64,000 nt of DNA from assembly GCF_013376415.1 (NCBI RefSeq), contig NZ_WYET01000004.1, positions 1 through 64,000 of the forward strand, written 5' to 3'. The translations under genes were made by a program, and so were the position numbers. Position 1 is the first letter of the stretch. Each line of letters begins with the position of its first letter. Source of the DNA: Flagellimonas chongwuensis. Its GTDB lineage: Bacteria; Bacteroidota; Bacteroidia; Flavobacteriales; Flavobacteriaceae. This document shows, piece after piece, positions 51,180 through 60,295 of this stretch. A model generated the notes under the pieces. It was not told the origin of the DNA. It saw only the letters and a list, made by a program, of their open reading frames with translations, and did not search any database.

Positions 51180-51638
51180 TTAAATCCTTGGAATGAAAGG
51201 CCCTAACCTTTGATTGTACTTCCTTTGGAAATAAATGAAATAATTGTAGAGTTTGTAATTCACTTCGTAACCGTAATCTATGCTTGGGTCATAGTTAATT
51301 TGCATTTCGTATAGATTGGGGTTCCATCGCATAGGGTTGAGTACCCGTTGGTTCCAATTGATTACCATTACGGCGTTTCTGTTTTCCAAAAAGGATTGTG
51401 AATAATAGCCTTCTGGACGGGCTATGGAATTGAGCCATGTGTTAAAACCAGGTTCTATGATTATGATTTCATACTCGGTTTCGTCGTTTGCAATTTCAAC
51501 AGGTTCTTCATCATTGGAATCAAACAGGGCCTTTTCTTCACTTGATAAGTCTAATGTTGATTTTTGTGAGGTACAAGAGTTAAGGGCAATGCCAAGCATC
51601 AAACCAAATAAAATAAAGGGTATAGCTTTTTTTTTCAT
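51180..51638 (-). CDS. DUF6146-like lipoprotein (152 aa)
   Basis: The Met at 51638 gives a proper lipoprotein signal (IPFILFGLMLGIALNSC) with lipid-accepting Cys near 22; the frame to 51653 adds five residues. A conserved-looking C-terminal half reads IIIEPGFNTWLNSIARPEGY, YYSQSFLENRNAVMVINWNQ and YNYFIYFQRKYNQRLGPFIP. I match this to DUF6146 of Bacteroidota, which has no known function. Anchored to inner or outer membrane, facing the periplasm. Located beside a DUF6787-like gene. Confidence 0.8.
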   Translation of the reverse strand: MKKKAIPFILFGLMLGIALNSCTSQKSTLDLSSEEKALFDSNDEEPVEIANDETEYEIIIIEPGFNTWLNSIARPEGYYSQSFLENRNAVMVINWNQRVLNPMRWNPNLYEMQINYDPSIDYGYEVNYKLYNYFIYFQRKYNQRLGPFIPRI

Positions 51639-51649
51639 AACATTAATGT

Positions 51650-51682
51650 ACAAAAAAAGCCGCTTGGAAATTCAAGCGGCTT
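51650..51682 (-). terminator. Rho-independent terminator of the DUF937 protein gene
   Basis: On the minus strand AAGCCGCTTG and CAAGCGGCTT arms (51682-51673 and 51666-51657) are followed by a T run to about 51652. It lies just before the start codon of the DUF6146-like gene. Confidence 0.85.
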
Positions 51683-51708
51683 CGTTAATTATTGTTAAGT
51701 GGAGTATG

Positions 51709-52350
51709 CTACTTTCCAAAAAGTCCGCCCAGTACTCCGCCGAGACCGCTCTTTTTCTGATTACCTCCATTTAAAACCATTCCGGCCAAATCATCGATAA
51801 CGCTACCGTCACCATCGCTATCCAGAAAGGTCTCGATTAAGGATTGTTGTTTGTTGGCAGTTTTGGTTCCTCCCATTAAACCTCCCAACAAGCCTGTTAG
51901 TCCCTCAGGACTGCTTACATTCTGTTGTCTTGTTTGTCTCCCCAAATACCCTAATAGAATAGGAGCTGCAATTTTTAGGATTTGTGCAATGGAACCGGTA
52001 TCAATACCTGATTTCGCACTAAGCGCGTTTTCTACTTGTGATTGTTTGGAACCTAATACATGGCCCAATATTCCAGCACCGTCGTTCATCACATTTTGGT
52101 CCACACCGCCACCAAAAAGGCCACCGAGGTCATCTAAAATTCCACCATCATGTTTTGAGGAAAGTGCATCCATCAATCCTTGCGCTCCACCCGGAGTGGA
52201 AGCATTCCTTTTCATGGCGCCCATTAATAGGGGCATGGCCATACTCAAAACTTCTGCTGTTTTATTTTCGGGCTGTCCGGTTTGTCCAGCAACTCCGCTG
52301 ACCAACTGCTTGCCCACTGGGCTGTTAATCAAATCCAATAATCCTGACAT
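51709..52350 (-). CDS. DUF937 (YidB-like) protein (213 aa)
   Basis: Glycine- and leucine-rich protein of the DUF937 family, opening MSGLLDLINSPVGKQLVSGV. There are repeated short helices and GLFGG / GLLGGLMGG linkers. Near 170 it has FLDSDGDGSVIDDLAGM, which looks like an EF-hand-type Ca2+ loop (D-x-D-x-D-G). No signal peptide. Function unknown, although members are abundant and often encoded alone. It ends at its own terminator. Confidence 0.85.
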   Translation of the reverse strand: MSGLLDLINSPVGKQLVSGVAGQTGQPENKTAEVLSMAMPLLMGAMKRNASTPGGAQGLMDALSSKHDGGILDDLGGLFGGGVDQNVMNDGAGILGHVLGSKQSQVENALSAKSGIDTGSIAQILKIAAPILLGYLGRQTRQQNVSSPEGLTGLLGGLMGGTKTANKQQSLIETFLDSDGDGSVIDDLAGMVLNGGNQKKSGLGGVLGGLFGK

Positions 52351-52425
52351 TGTGTTAGTGTTAAGGTTTAGAATGACAATGTACGAAAAACAAGGTATTG
52401 AATGTGGTATTCACCCTTGAAAAAC

Positions 52426-53382
52426 CTACTTTTTTAGCAATTTAATAACCTTATCCGCCAATTCAATGCCTATGCGTTCCTGTGCTTCTAGGGTAGAACC
52501 ACCAATATGTGGACTCAGGGAAATTTTGGGGTTCATCAGTATTTTTATTTCTGGATTGGGCTCGGATTCGTAAACATCGAGTCCCGCGAAAGCCAAGTGT
52601 CCGGAATCTAAGGCCTCAACCAAGGCAACTTCATCCAAAACGCCCCCGCGGGAGGTATTGATGATTCCCGAACCAGGTTTCATTAGCCCAAGTTCCTTTT
52701 CCCCGATCAAATACGTATCTTGTGACGGAACGTGTAAGCTCACAAAATCGGAGTTAGCCAAAACTTCCTTTAGTTCGCTACTCTTTAAGGTAAAGTCAAC
52801 GGACTGCCCATCAAAAAATGAAAGAGACAGGGTTGCTTCTTTGGTCAAGTGGTCCGTAAATAGAACCTCCATGCCCAGAGCAAGCGCCATTCTTGCAGTA
52901 GCCTGACCAATTCTGCCAAACCCAACAATCCCTAAAGTTTTACCGCGGAGTTCAACACCGGCTGCATAACTTTTTTTAAGTTGTTTAAATTGACTATCGC
53001 CATCCAAAGGCATGTTACGATTGGAATCGTGCAAAAAACGAACCCCATTGAGCAAGTGGGCAAAAACCAGTTCTGCTACGGATTCCGAGGATGCTTCCGG
53101 AGTATTGAAAACCTGAATTCCTTTAGATTCGGCATATTTTACATCAATATTGTCCAGACCTACACCGCCACGACCTATCAACTTTAGGGTAGGGCACCCA
53201 TCAATAAGTTTTTTGTCGACTTTGGTTGCGCTACGCACCAATAATCCTTCAATTTTATTTTTGTTGATATAGTTCGCCAATTGTTCCTCGGCAACACGTG
53301 TATTTTTAACTTCGAAACCTTCTTTCTCTAGTAAGTCAATCCCTTCTTGAGCAATTCCGTCGTTGGCTAAAATCTTCACCAT
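52426..53382 (-). CDS. serA: D-3-phosphoglycerate dehydrogenase (318 aa)
   Basis: First step of serine synthesis: 3-phosphoglycerate to 3-phosphohydroxypyruvate with NAD. Catalytic Arg lies in GRGGVGLDN near 81-89, the cofactor loop LGIVGFGRIGQATA near 148-161, the catalytic Glu in YESEPNPEI, and the His in SPHIGGSTLEAQ near 289-300. The short form without an ACT domain. The start at 53382 is chosen because MVKILANDGIAQEGI begins the fold; the frame upstream is inside serC. Five bases after serC, so the two are cotranscribed. Confidence 0.93.
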   Translation of the reverse strand: MVKILANDGIAQEGIDLLEKEGFEVKNTRVAEEQLANYINKNKIEGLLVRSATKVDKKLIDGCPTLKLIGRGGVGLDNIDVKYAESKGIQVFNTPEASSESVAELVFAHLLNGVRFLHDSNRNMPLDGDSQFKQLKKSYAAGVELRGKTLGIVGFGRIGQATARMALALGMEVLFTDHLTKEATLSLSFFDGQSVDFTLKSSELKEVLANSDFVSLHVPSQDTYLIGEKELGLMKPGSGIINTSRGGVLDEVALVEALDSGHLAFAGLDVYESEPNPEIKILMNPKISLSPHIGGSTLEAQERIGIELADKVIKLLKK

Positions 53383-53387
53383 TAAAA

Positions 53388-54452
53388 CTATCCTTTCTTT
53401 TCCAATTCGCTCATTATGTCGACCAATACACCTACACTTTCCATGGGAAGGGCGTTGTACATAGAGGCACGGTAGCCGCCAACGGAACGGTGTCCGTTGA
53501 TACCGTTTATTCCTGCTTCTTTGCACATATCATCAAACACATCCTTTAATTCATCATCGGTGATATTGAAAGTGGCGTTCATAATGGAACGGTCCTCTTT
53601 TGCCGCGATTCCATAGAAAACGGGGTTCAGCTCAATTTCCGAATAGATCAGGTTGGCTTTACGCTCGTTGATTTCTTCTATGGCAGCAATTCCGCCTAAA
53701 TCCTTTAGCCATTGCATGGTCAACATAGAAACGTACACGGCAAAAACAGGTGGAGTATTGAACATGCTTTCTTTGGCCACATGAACCGAATAATCCATCA
53801 TGGAAGGAATCTTTCGGGAAACTTTTCCCAAAATATCTTCTTTTACCACGACAAGAGTTGCCCCTGCCGGCCCCATATTTTTTTGCGCACCTGCATAGAT
53901 CAAATCAAATTGTGAAAAATCCAATTGACGAGAAAAGATATCCGAGCTCATGTCGCAGACCAGAGGAACATCCGTTTTTGGAAATTCCTTAATCTGTGTT
54001 CCATAAATGGTATTGTTTGATGTAAGATGCAAATAATCAAGGTCGGATGGGATGGCATAGCCCTTCGGGATATGTTTGAAATTATCTTCTTGTGATGAAG
54101 CCACCTCTACAATATCTCCGAACAAACGGGCCTCTTTGATTGCTTTTTGACTCCAAGTCCCTGTATTTACGTATCCCGCCTTTTTATCCAAAAGATTAAA
54201 CGCGGTCATCAAAAACTGCATGCTCGCCCCTCCTTGCAGGAAAAGGGCCTGATATCCCTTGCCTTCCAGTCCCAAAAGTTCCAGTGCCAAGGAACGGGCA
54301 TTTTCCATAATGGCAACAAACTCTTTGCTACGGTGGGATATCTCGATAAGTGAAAGTCCAATGCCGTCCAGTTCAAGTACAGCTTGGGATGCCTTTTGCA
54401 TAACCTCTGCCGGTAAAATGCAGGGGCCTGCGCTAAAATTGTGCTTTTTCAT
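53388..54452 (-). CDS. serC: Phosphoserine aminotransferase (354 aa)
   Basis: Second step of serine synthesis, also used in pyridoxal phosphate synthesis. Class V aminotransferase fold beginning HNFSAGPCILPAEVMQKAS. The PLP-binding Lys lies in LIYAGAQKNMGPAG near 188-201. GGASMQFLM near 75 and ending GHRSVGGYRASMYNALP are family marks. Full length, cytoplasmic. First gene of the serC-serA pair; 71 bases separate it from the acyl-CoA reductase gene upstream. Confidence 0.96.
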   Translation of the reverse strand: MKKHNFSAGPCILPAEVMQKASQAVLELDGIGLSLIEISHRSKEFVAIMENARSLALELLGLEGKGYQALFLQGGASMQFLMTAFNLLDKKAGYVNTGTWSQKAIKEARLFGDIVEVASSQEDNFKHIPKGYAIPSDLDYLHLTSNNTIYGTQIKEFPKTDVPLVCDMSSDIFSRQLDFSQFDLIYAGAQKNMGPAGATLVVVKEDILGKVSRKIPSMMDYSVHVAKESMFNTPPVFAVYVSMLTMQWLKDLGGIAAIEEINERKANLIYSEIELNPVFYGIAAKEDRSIMNATFNITDDELKDVFDDMCKEAGINGINGHRSVGGYRASMYNALPMESVGVLVDIMSELEKKG

Positions 54453-54523
54453 TGACTAGGTTTAAGCGGTAAAGGTCTTAAAAATTGTTGGATCTTAAAA
54501 CGTTTCCAGTGGTTAGGATCATC

Positions 54524-55570
54524 TTAAAGTTTTAATAGGAATTCCATGGTGTCGATTCCGTCCGCATAGTCGTTTAAACTCGGTTTTTGGGTGTCCCCAA
54601 AATTGACATCGTTCTCCTTTGCTTCACTGGAAACCACACATTGTATATGTTCTTCGATCTCTTGCAATTTCTTTCTCAAGGTTGATTCATCATCATAATA
54701 GGAGTAGAACAAAGCAGAAATAGGGGAGGTGAGGGATTCGTCCTGTTTTAAAATCAAAAATCCATTATCCAGAATCTTGAACTCGCTCATCAAATACACT
54801 GCCTTGTTATAATCATAATTATTGGCATATTTATGTTGGTTGATGATATCCCTGTACTGGAAGAATGCATTGAAGAGGCCATCAAAATCATAATCATTGG
54901 GTACATAGATTTTGGACACGTTCCGACATCCCAATCCATAATACCTAAAAATATCCTCTCCAAGGGCCGTTAATTCTTCTTTATTCTCGTTTCCGGTAAG
55001 TACGGCTACGGAATTTCTATTTTTTCTGATGATATTCGGTTTTTTACCAAAGTAGTACTCAAAATAGCGACCGGTGTTGTTGCTACCTGTGGCAATAACC
55101 GCATCAAAATTTTCCAGTTTTCCGTCCACAAATTCTATTTTATCCGCAAGAGAAGGCTCTCGCTCTATCAAAAAGTTGGACAAATAAGGCAAAAGCACTT
55201 TGTCGTTGGACGAGAGTTTGGCCAAAACCTTGTTTCCTGAAAGCAGCACGCACAGAAAATCGTGAAACCCCACCAATGGAATGTTCCCTGCCATAACGAT
55301 GCCTACGGTCTTGGGTTCGTTCTCCGTTTGAAAGGAATAGTTGCCCAACCAGTCTTTAATGTATTGCTCGGTGAGCAATTCTCCCCATTGTTGCAAAGAA
55401 AATAGAACGTTGTCCTCGGTAAACCATCCGTTGTGATGACCTGCCCGTGCGACGATTTCCTTCAAGTTTTGGTCAACTTCCGGGTCGTTGGAATAACATT
55501 TATCACAAAAATCCGTTAGGTATTTTCCAAGTTTAACAAAAGCATCTATGGTATTTCTATCTGGTGCCAT
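54524..55570 (-). CDS. LuxC-like acyl-CoA reductase (348 aa)
   Basis: Member of the acyl-CoA reductase (LuxC) family, which reduces acyl-CoA or acyl-protein thioesters to aldehydes with NADPH. The cofactor region reads VGIVMAGNIPLVGFHDFLCV near 89-108. The likely thioester Cys is in YYGLGCRNVSKIYVP near 203-217. Somewhat shorter than the LuxC of luminous bacteria, and no luciferase genes are near. It diverges from a ferredoxin gene across 85 bp; the pairing may reflect a redox step, but this is inference. The fatty substrate is unknown. Confidence 0.87.
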   Translation of the reverse strand: MAPDRNTIDAFVKLGKYLTDFCDKCYSNDPEVDQNLKEIVARAGHHNGWFTEDNVLFSLQQWGELLTEQYIKDWLGNYSFQTENEPKTVGIVMAGNIPLVGFHDFLCVLLSGNKVLAKLSSNDKVLLPYLSNFLIEREPSLADKIEFVDGKLENFDAVIATGSNNTGRYFEYYFGKKPNIIRKNRNSVAVLTGNENKEELTALGEDIFRYYGLGCRNVSKIYVPNDYDFDGLFNAFFQYRDIINQHKYANNYDYNKAVYLMSEFKILDNGFLILKQDESLTSPISALFYSYYDDESTLRKKLQEIEEHIQCVVSSEAKENDVNFGDTQKPSLNDYADGIDTMEFLLKL

Positions 55571-55574
55571 TAAA

Positions 55575-55606
55575 TTTGTACACTAAATTACTAGGGTTTA
55601 TTTTTG
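55575..55606 (+). promoter_or_regulatory. Bacteroidota-type promoter for the ferredoxin gene
   Basis: TTTG at 55575-55578 and TATTTTTG at 55599-55606 with a 20-base spacer, a close match to the -33/-7 pattern. Predicted transcription start near 55613, leaving a leader of about 43 bases. Confidence 0.55.
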
Positions 55607-55655
55607 TCAAAAGTAAGCATGCTGACAAGAATCAGCCCAAAAGGAAAAGAAAATT

Positions 55656-56009
55656 ATGGCAATTATTATAACAGATGAATGTATAAATTGTGGTGCTTGC
55701 GAGCCAGAATGCCCCAACACGGCAATTTATGAAGGTGCTGACGAATGGAGATATAACGAAGGAACATCCCTTTCCGGTGATGTAGTTTTACCTAACGGAA
55801 AAGAGGTGAATGCCGATGAGGCTCAGGAACCTGTTAGCGATGAGCTTTATTATATTGTTCCAGACAAATGTACCGAGTGCAAAGGATTTCATGAAGAACC
55901 ACAATGTGCAGCTGTATGTCCAGTGGATTGTTGTGTTCCCGATGAAGACCATGAAGAAACAGAAGAAGAACTATTGGGCAAGCAAAAGTTTATGCACCCC
56001 GATGGTTAA
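55656..56009 (+). CDS. Ferredoxin with two 4Fe-4S sites (117 aa)
   Basis: Two cluster-binding motifs: [12 protein letters not shown] near 10-21 and [20 protein letters not shown] near 74-93. The second has the longer Cys spacing of the YfhL / 7-8-Fe ferredoxin type. The middle insert of about 45 residues and the acidic C-terminal tail ([14 protein letters not shown]) are usual for this subgroup. Soluble electron carrier. Has its own promoter-like boxes and a strong terminator. Confidence 0.93.
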   Translation: MAIIITDECINCGACEPECPNTAIYEGADEWRYNEGTSLSGDVVLPNGKEVNADEAQEPVSDELYYIVPDKCTECKGFHEEPQCAAVCPVDCCVPDEDHEETEEELLGKQKFMHPDG

Positions 56010-56032
56010 GCAATAAAAAACAATTAATTTAG

Positions 56033-56059
56033 CCCCGGACCAATGTTCGGGGTTTTTTT
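56033..56059 (+). terminator. Rho-independent terminator of the ferredoxin gene
   Basis: CCCCG (56033-56037) pairs with CGGGG (56048-56052), extended by a G.T and an A-T pair, and is followed by seven T residues (56053-56059). Confidence 0.82.
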
Positions 56060-56188
56060 ATGCAAAAAGAAGAGAAAGCATACAACGGTATTTGGAAGCA
56101 AGCGGGATGCATATTGTCGCTAATTGCAATTTTTGGAATAATTGGTTTATTGATCATGGGACTTTATTTGCTCATTCAGGGTTATTAA
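56060..56188 (+). CDS. Possible small membrane protein (42 aa)
   Basis: A 42-codon ORF (MQKEEKAYNGIWKQAG at its start) has a charged N-terminus and one clear transmembrane segment (LIAIFGIIGLLIMGLYLLI). The codon composition is like that of real membrane proteins. Its ATG directly follows the T run of the ferredoxin terminator, so translation would need read-through or a separate promoter; none is evident. It lies 56 bases before ychF. Short, unproven, but the hydrophobic pattern is not random. Confidence 0.4.
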   Translation: MQKEEKAYNGIWKQAGCILSLIAIFGIIGLLIMGLYLLIQGY

Positions 56189-56244
56189 CCGCGAGTACCA
56201 AAACTTCAACTTATATTTGCACCCTCAAAACACAAAGTAATTAG

Positions 56245-57339
56245 ATGAAAGCAGGTATTGTAGGATTACCAAACGTAGGAAAATCAACCCTTTTCAACTG
56301 TTTGTCCAATGCAAAGGCACAAAGTGCCAACTTCCCTTTTTGTACCATTGAGCCCAATATTGGCGTGGTAAACGTGCCCGACCAACGTTTGGAAAAATTG
56401 GAAGAATTGGTGGATCCCGAGCGTGTAATCCCTGCTACCGTAGAAATCGTGGATATTGCCGGGCTTGTAAAGGGCGCCAGTAAGGGTGAGGGACTTGGAA
56501 ACCAATTTTTGGGAAACATCAGGGAAACCGATGCCATTCTCCACGTACTTCGTTGTTTTGACAATGATAATGTAGTGCACGTGGATGGTTCCGTAGATCC
56601 TATTAGGGACAAGGAAACCATTGATATGGAATTGCAATTGAAGGATTTGGACAGTGTGGAAAAGAAACTTGACAAAGTAAAGCGTGCCGCAAAAACCGGA
56701 AACAAAGAGGCACAAAAGGAAGAGGCCGTACTTTCTGCGTTGAAAGAAGGTTTGGAGGCCGGAAAATCTGTTCGTGCCATTACGTTGAGTGAAGATGAGC
56801 GTGAAGAATTTGTGCGCCCCATGCAGCTAATTACGGATAAGCCCGTAATGTATGTCTGCAATGTGGACGAAGGTGCTGCTGTTGAGGGAAATGCCTATGT
56901 TGAAAAAGTAAAACAGGCTGTGGCCGACGAAAATGCCGAGGTCATCTTCTTGGCCGTTGGCACGGAAGCCGATATCACCGAATTGGAGACCTACGAAGAA
57001 CGCCAAATGTTCTTGGAAGACCTGGGACTTTCCGAGCCAGGTTCAGCCAAGTTGATTCGCGGCGCATACAAACTACTTGATTTGGAAACCTATTTCACCG
57101 CAGGGGTAAAAGAAGTCCGCGCTTGGACCATTCCCGTTGGTGCAACCGCGCCACAAGCTGCCGGTGTCATCCATACCGACTTTGAAAAGGGTTTTATCCG
57201 TGCCGAGGTGATTGCTTATGAGGATTACGTGAAATATGGTAGCGAATCCAAAGTAAAAGAAGCTGGACGCATGCGTGTAGAGGGTAAAGAATACATCGTT
57301 AAAGATGGTGATGTAATGCATTTTAGGTTCAACGTGTAA
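56245..57339 (+). CDS. ychF: Redox-regulated ATPase YchF (364 aa)
   Basis: Obg-like P-loop NTPase with ATP preference that binds ribosomes. G1 motif [11 protein letters not shown] near 7-17, switch region [10 protein letters not shown] near 32-41, G3 [20 protein letters not shown] near 68-87. The NKxD box is altered (NVDE near 203), as is usual for YchF. C-terminal TGS domain region [20 protein letters not shown] near 289-308. Full length. A TATATTTG box at 56212-56219 may be its -7 element, but no clear -33 box was found. Confidence 0.96.
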   Translation: MKAGIVGLPNVGKSTLFNCLSNAKAQSANFPFCTIEPNIGVVNVPDQRLEKLEELVDPERVIPATVEIVDIAGLVKGASKGEGLGNQFLGNIRETDAILHVLRCFDNDNVVHVDGSVDPIRDKETIDMELQLKDLDSVEKKLDKVKRAAKTGNKEAQKEEAVLSALKEGLEAGKSVRAITLSEDEREEFVRPMQLITDKPVMYVCNVDEGAAVEGNAYVEKVKQAVADENAEVIFLAVGTEADITELETYEERQMFLEDLGLSEPGSAKLIRGAYKLLDLETYFTAGVKEVRAWTIPVGATAPQAAGVIHTDFEKGFIRAEVIAYEDYVKYGSESKVKEAGRMRVEGKEYIVKDGDVMHFRFNV

Positions 57340-57406
57340 GCACTGAACATTGTAATCCAAAAAATTTGTGCTTCCCTTTTTTCTGTACTTAAAATAGCTT
57401 TGCTAT

Positions 57407-58309
57407 ATGTCCAGTAAAAGTTTGGGGATTTTGTACGGAGTCTTAGGAGTAGTGCTTTTCTCCTCCAAAGCTGTCATGGTAAAATTGGCCTATCGCTACA
57501 ATGTGGATACGCTCGATTTGCTATTGTTCCGGATGCTTTTTTCACTCCCTTTCTACTTGTTGATCCTATTTTTGATTCGAAAAAAGCCAGCAAAGACCAA
57601 AATCTCACCCAAGGATTATGCATGGCTTGCCCTGTTTGGTTTCGTTGGTTACTATTTGGCCAGTTATTTTGATTTTGAGGGGTTGAATTATATAAAAGCC
57701 GGTTTGGAACGTATCATTCTTTTTGTGTATCCAACCATTGTTGTTTTTCTCAGTTGGCTGATTTTTAGGCAAAGGATAACCAAAGTGCAAAGTATTGCCA
57801 TCTTGATTACCTATGTGGGTGTCCTCATTACCTTTTGGGATGAACTGGATGTTTCCGGCAACGAAGTACTTTTTGGGGGGTTCTTGGTGTTGCTGAGTGC
57901 CATCACATATGCTTCTTATTTAGTGGGTAGCGGTTGGTTGATTCCGAAATTTGGCGTACTCCGGTTCACATGCTATGCCATGATCGTATCCACCATTTGC
58001 ATTATGGTGCATTATTCGGTATCCGGTAGTTGGCAATTTATGGATTATCCCTGGCCAGTATACGCCTACGGTTTGGCCATGGCCATTTTTGCTACGTTAG
58101 TACCCTCATTTTTGGTCTCTGCTGCCATTGAAAGGTTAGGGGCCAACAATTTTTCCATATTGGGAAGTTTGGGGCCCATTTCCACCATTTTGCTTGCGTT
58201 TGTGCTTTTGGACGAAAAACTCACATATTGGCAGTTGGTTGGAATGTTGGTTGTTATTTTTGGGGTGACATACCTGTCGATCCAAGGCAAAAAGCGGGCT
58301 AAAGGCTGA
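57407..58309 (+). CDS. EamA-family (DMT superfamily) transporter (300 aa)
   Basis: Ten hydrophobic segments in two similar halves of five, as in EamA proteins: first GILYGVLGVVLFSSKAVMV, last VGMLVVIFGVTYLSIQG. The charged end of helix 4 (FEGLNYIKAGLERIILFVYP) and the second-half AIERLGANNFSILGSLGPIS are typical. Exporter of small metabolites or amino acids, substrate unknown. The -7-like box TAGCTTTG (57395-57402) lies immediately before the ATG, so either the message has almost no leader or the promoter is elsewhere. Confidence 0.9.
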   Translation: MSSKSLGILYGVLGVVLFSSKAVMVKLAYRYNVDTLDLLLFRMLFSLPFYLLILFLIRKKPAKTKISPKDYAWLALFGFVGYYLASYFDFEGLNYIKAGLERIILFVYPTIVVFLSWLIFRQRITKVQSIAILITYVGVLITFWDELDVSGNEVLFGGFLVLLSAITYASYLVGSGWLIPKFGVLRFTCYAMIVSTICIMVHYSVSGSWQFMDYPWPVYAYGLAMAIFATLVPSFLVSAAIERLGANNFSILGSLGPISTILLAFVLLDEKLTYWQLVGMLVVIFGVTYLSIQGKKRAKG

Positions 58310-58338
58310 TATATATTAACAATTATTGTTTTTCATTG

Positions 58339-58373
58339 TTGATTACTTTCTACCGTTCACCCTTTTATTTTTG
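58339..58373 (+). promoter_or_regulatory. Possible promoter for parE-parC
   Basis: TATTTTTG at 58366-58373 is a good -7 box; the nearest upstream TTG (58339-58341) gives a spacer of 24 bases, at the long end of what is usual. Predicted start near 58380, about 30 bases before the ATG. Confidence 0.35.
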
Positions 58374-58411
58374 CTCCTAAATTTTATATTGCAATGATTA
58401 ACCCTTAACAT

Positions 58412-60280
58412 ATGGCAGATACCCAATATACTGAGGATAATATCCGTTCGCTGGACTGGAAGGAGCATATTCGTATGCGTCCGGGGATGTACATCGGAAA
58501 ATTGGGCGATGGCTCCTCCGCAGATGATGGCATTTACATTCTTTTAAAAGAAGTACTCGACAATTCCATCGACGAATTTGTGATGGGGGCGGGAAAGACC
58601 ATTGAAATCAGTATTAAGGAAAACACCGTTCACGTTCGTGATTATGGGCGGGGTATTCCACTTGGAAAAGTGGTGGATGTTGTATCCAAAATGAACACCG
58701 GCGGCAAGTACGATACCCGTGCCTTTAAAAAATCCGTGGGATTGAACGGAGTGGGTACCAAAGCCGTAAATGCGCTTTCCGCATATTTTAGGGTAGAATC
58801 CAATCGAGATGGGCAATCAAAGTCAGCCGAGTTTGAAACCGGAAATTTGGTCAATGAAGAACTTTTGGAAGAATCATCCAGACGAAAAGGAACCAAAGTA
58901 AGTTTCATCCCTGACGAATCCATCTTCAAAAAATATAAATACCGAAACGAGTATGTGGAACGCATGCTCAAAAACTATGTATACCTAAATCCGGGGCTGA
59001 CCATCATCTTCAATGGTGAAAAGTTCCATTCAGAAAATGGTCTGAAGGATTTATTGGAGGACAATAACAATGATGAGGATTTCCTCTACCCGATCATACA
59101 TTTAAAGGGGGATGATATTGAGGTCGCTATGACCCATAGCAAAACCCAGTACAGTGAGGAATATCACTCTTTTGTGAACGGGCAGCACACTACCCAGGGC
59201 GGAACACATCAATCCGCTTTTAGAGAAGCCATTGTAAAGACCATCCGTGATTTTTACGGTAAAAATTATGATGCCTCCGATGTTCGAAAGTCCATTATTT
59301 CCGCTGTTTCCATCAAGGTGATGGAGCCCGTTTTTGAAAGTCAGACCAAGACCAAGCTCGGTTCCACCGATATGGGAGGGGACTTACCAACGGTGCGTAC
59401 TTACATCAACGATTTCATCGGTACACATTTGGACAACTACTTGCACAAGAACCAAGCAACTGCCGATGCCCTCCAAAGAAAAATAGTACAGGCAGAAAAA
59501 GAGCGCAAGGAACTATCAGGCATTCGGAAATTAGCAAGGGATCGTGCAAAAAAAGCAAGTCTCCACAACAAAAAACTTCGTGACTGCCGTATCCACCTTC
59601 AAGATATGAAAAAGGACAGAAGGTTGGAATCCACACTGTTCATTACCGAGGGGGACTCCGCTTCAGGCTCCATTACAAAATCCAGGGATGTAAACACCCA
59701 GGCCGTATTTAGTTTACGGGGAAAGCCTTTGAACTCCTACGGAATGTCCAAGAAAATCGTTTACGAAAACGAGGAGTTCAATTTGTTGCAAGCTGCACTG
59801 AACATTGAAGATTCTATGGAGGATTTGAGGTACAACAATATCGTAATCGCAACAGATGCCGATGTGGACGGAATGCACATTCGTTTATTGTTGATTACCT
59901 TCTTTTTGCAGTTTTTTCCAGAATTGATCAAAGAAAATCACTTATATATTCTTCAAACCCCATTGTTCAGGGTGCGCAATAAAAAGGAGACGATTTATTG
60001 CTATAGTGACGAGGAAAGAAAACAAGCCATTGAAAAACTTACTGGAAAAGCAGAAATTACCCGATTTAAGGGATTAGGTGAAATTTCTCCGGACGAGTTC
60101 AAAAACTTCATTGGCGATGATATCCGTTTGGAACCCGTAATGCTGGACAAAGCCATGAGCATTGATGCCCTTTTGAAGTTCTATATGGGAAAAAATACAC
60201 CTGACAGGCAAGAATTCATTATCAAGAACCTTAAAGTGGAACTTGACCTGGTCGAAGAAAACCAACTACAACCCAAATAA
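58412..60280 (+). CDS. parE: DNA topoisomerase IV subunit B (622 aa)
   Basis: ATPase subunit of topoisomerase IV, which unlinks daughter chromosomes. GHKL ATPase motifs: [16 protein letters not shown] near 46-61, [11 protein letters not shown] near 76-86, [16 protein letters not shown] near 108-123. [12 protein letters not shown] follows near 261 in the transducer domain. TOPRIM motifs: [13 protein letters not shown] near 407-419 and [15 protein letters not shown] near 480-494. The length matches ParE of Bacteroidota; GyrB would be longer in the C-terminal TOPRIM region. Sits 15 bases before parC, so the enzyme pair is one operon. Confidence 0.93.
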   Translation: MADTQYTEDNIRSLDWKEHIRMRPGMYIGKLGDGSSADDGIYILLKEVLDNSIDEFVMGAGKTIEISIKENTVHVRDYGRGIPLGKVVDVVSKMNTGGKYDTRAFKKSVGLNGVGTKAVNALSAYFRVESNRDGQSKSAEFETGNLVNEELLEESSRRKGTKVSFIPDESIFKKYKYRNEYVERMLKNYVYLNPGLTIIFNGEKFHSENGLKDLLEDNNNDEDFLYPIIHLKGDDIEVAMTHSKTQYSEEYHSFVNGQHTTQGGTHQSAFREAIVKTIRDFYGKNYDASDVRKSIISAVSIKVMEPVFESQTKTKLGSTDMGGDLPTVRTYINDFIGTHLDNYLHKNQATADALQRKIVQAEKERKELSGIRKLARDRAKKASLHNKKLRDCRIHLQDMKKDRRLESTLFITEGDSASGSITKSRDVNTQAVFSLRGKPLNSYGMSKKIVYENEEFNLLQAALNIEDSMEDLRYNNIVIATDADVDGMHIRLLLITFFLQFFPELIKENHLYILQTPLFRVRNKKETIYCYSDEERKQAIEKLTGKAEITRFKGLGEISPDEFKNFIGDDIRLEPVMLDKAMSIDALLKFYMGKNTPDRQEFIIKNLKVELDLVEENQLQPK

Positions 60281-60295
60281 ATGCCACCTTTCTAA

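Noticed and set aside
53383..53526. N-terminal extension of serA up to 53526
   Set aside because: The added residues are an Arg-rich out-of-frame reading of serC; the fold starts at MVKILAND (53382).
56241..56861. 206-codon minus-strand ORF over ychF
   Set aside because: Antisense shadow of a highly conserved gene; Ser-rich low-information translation.
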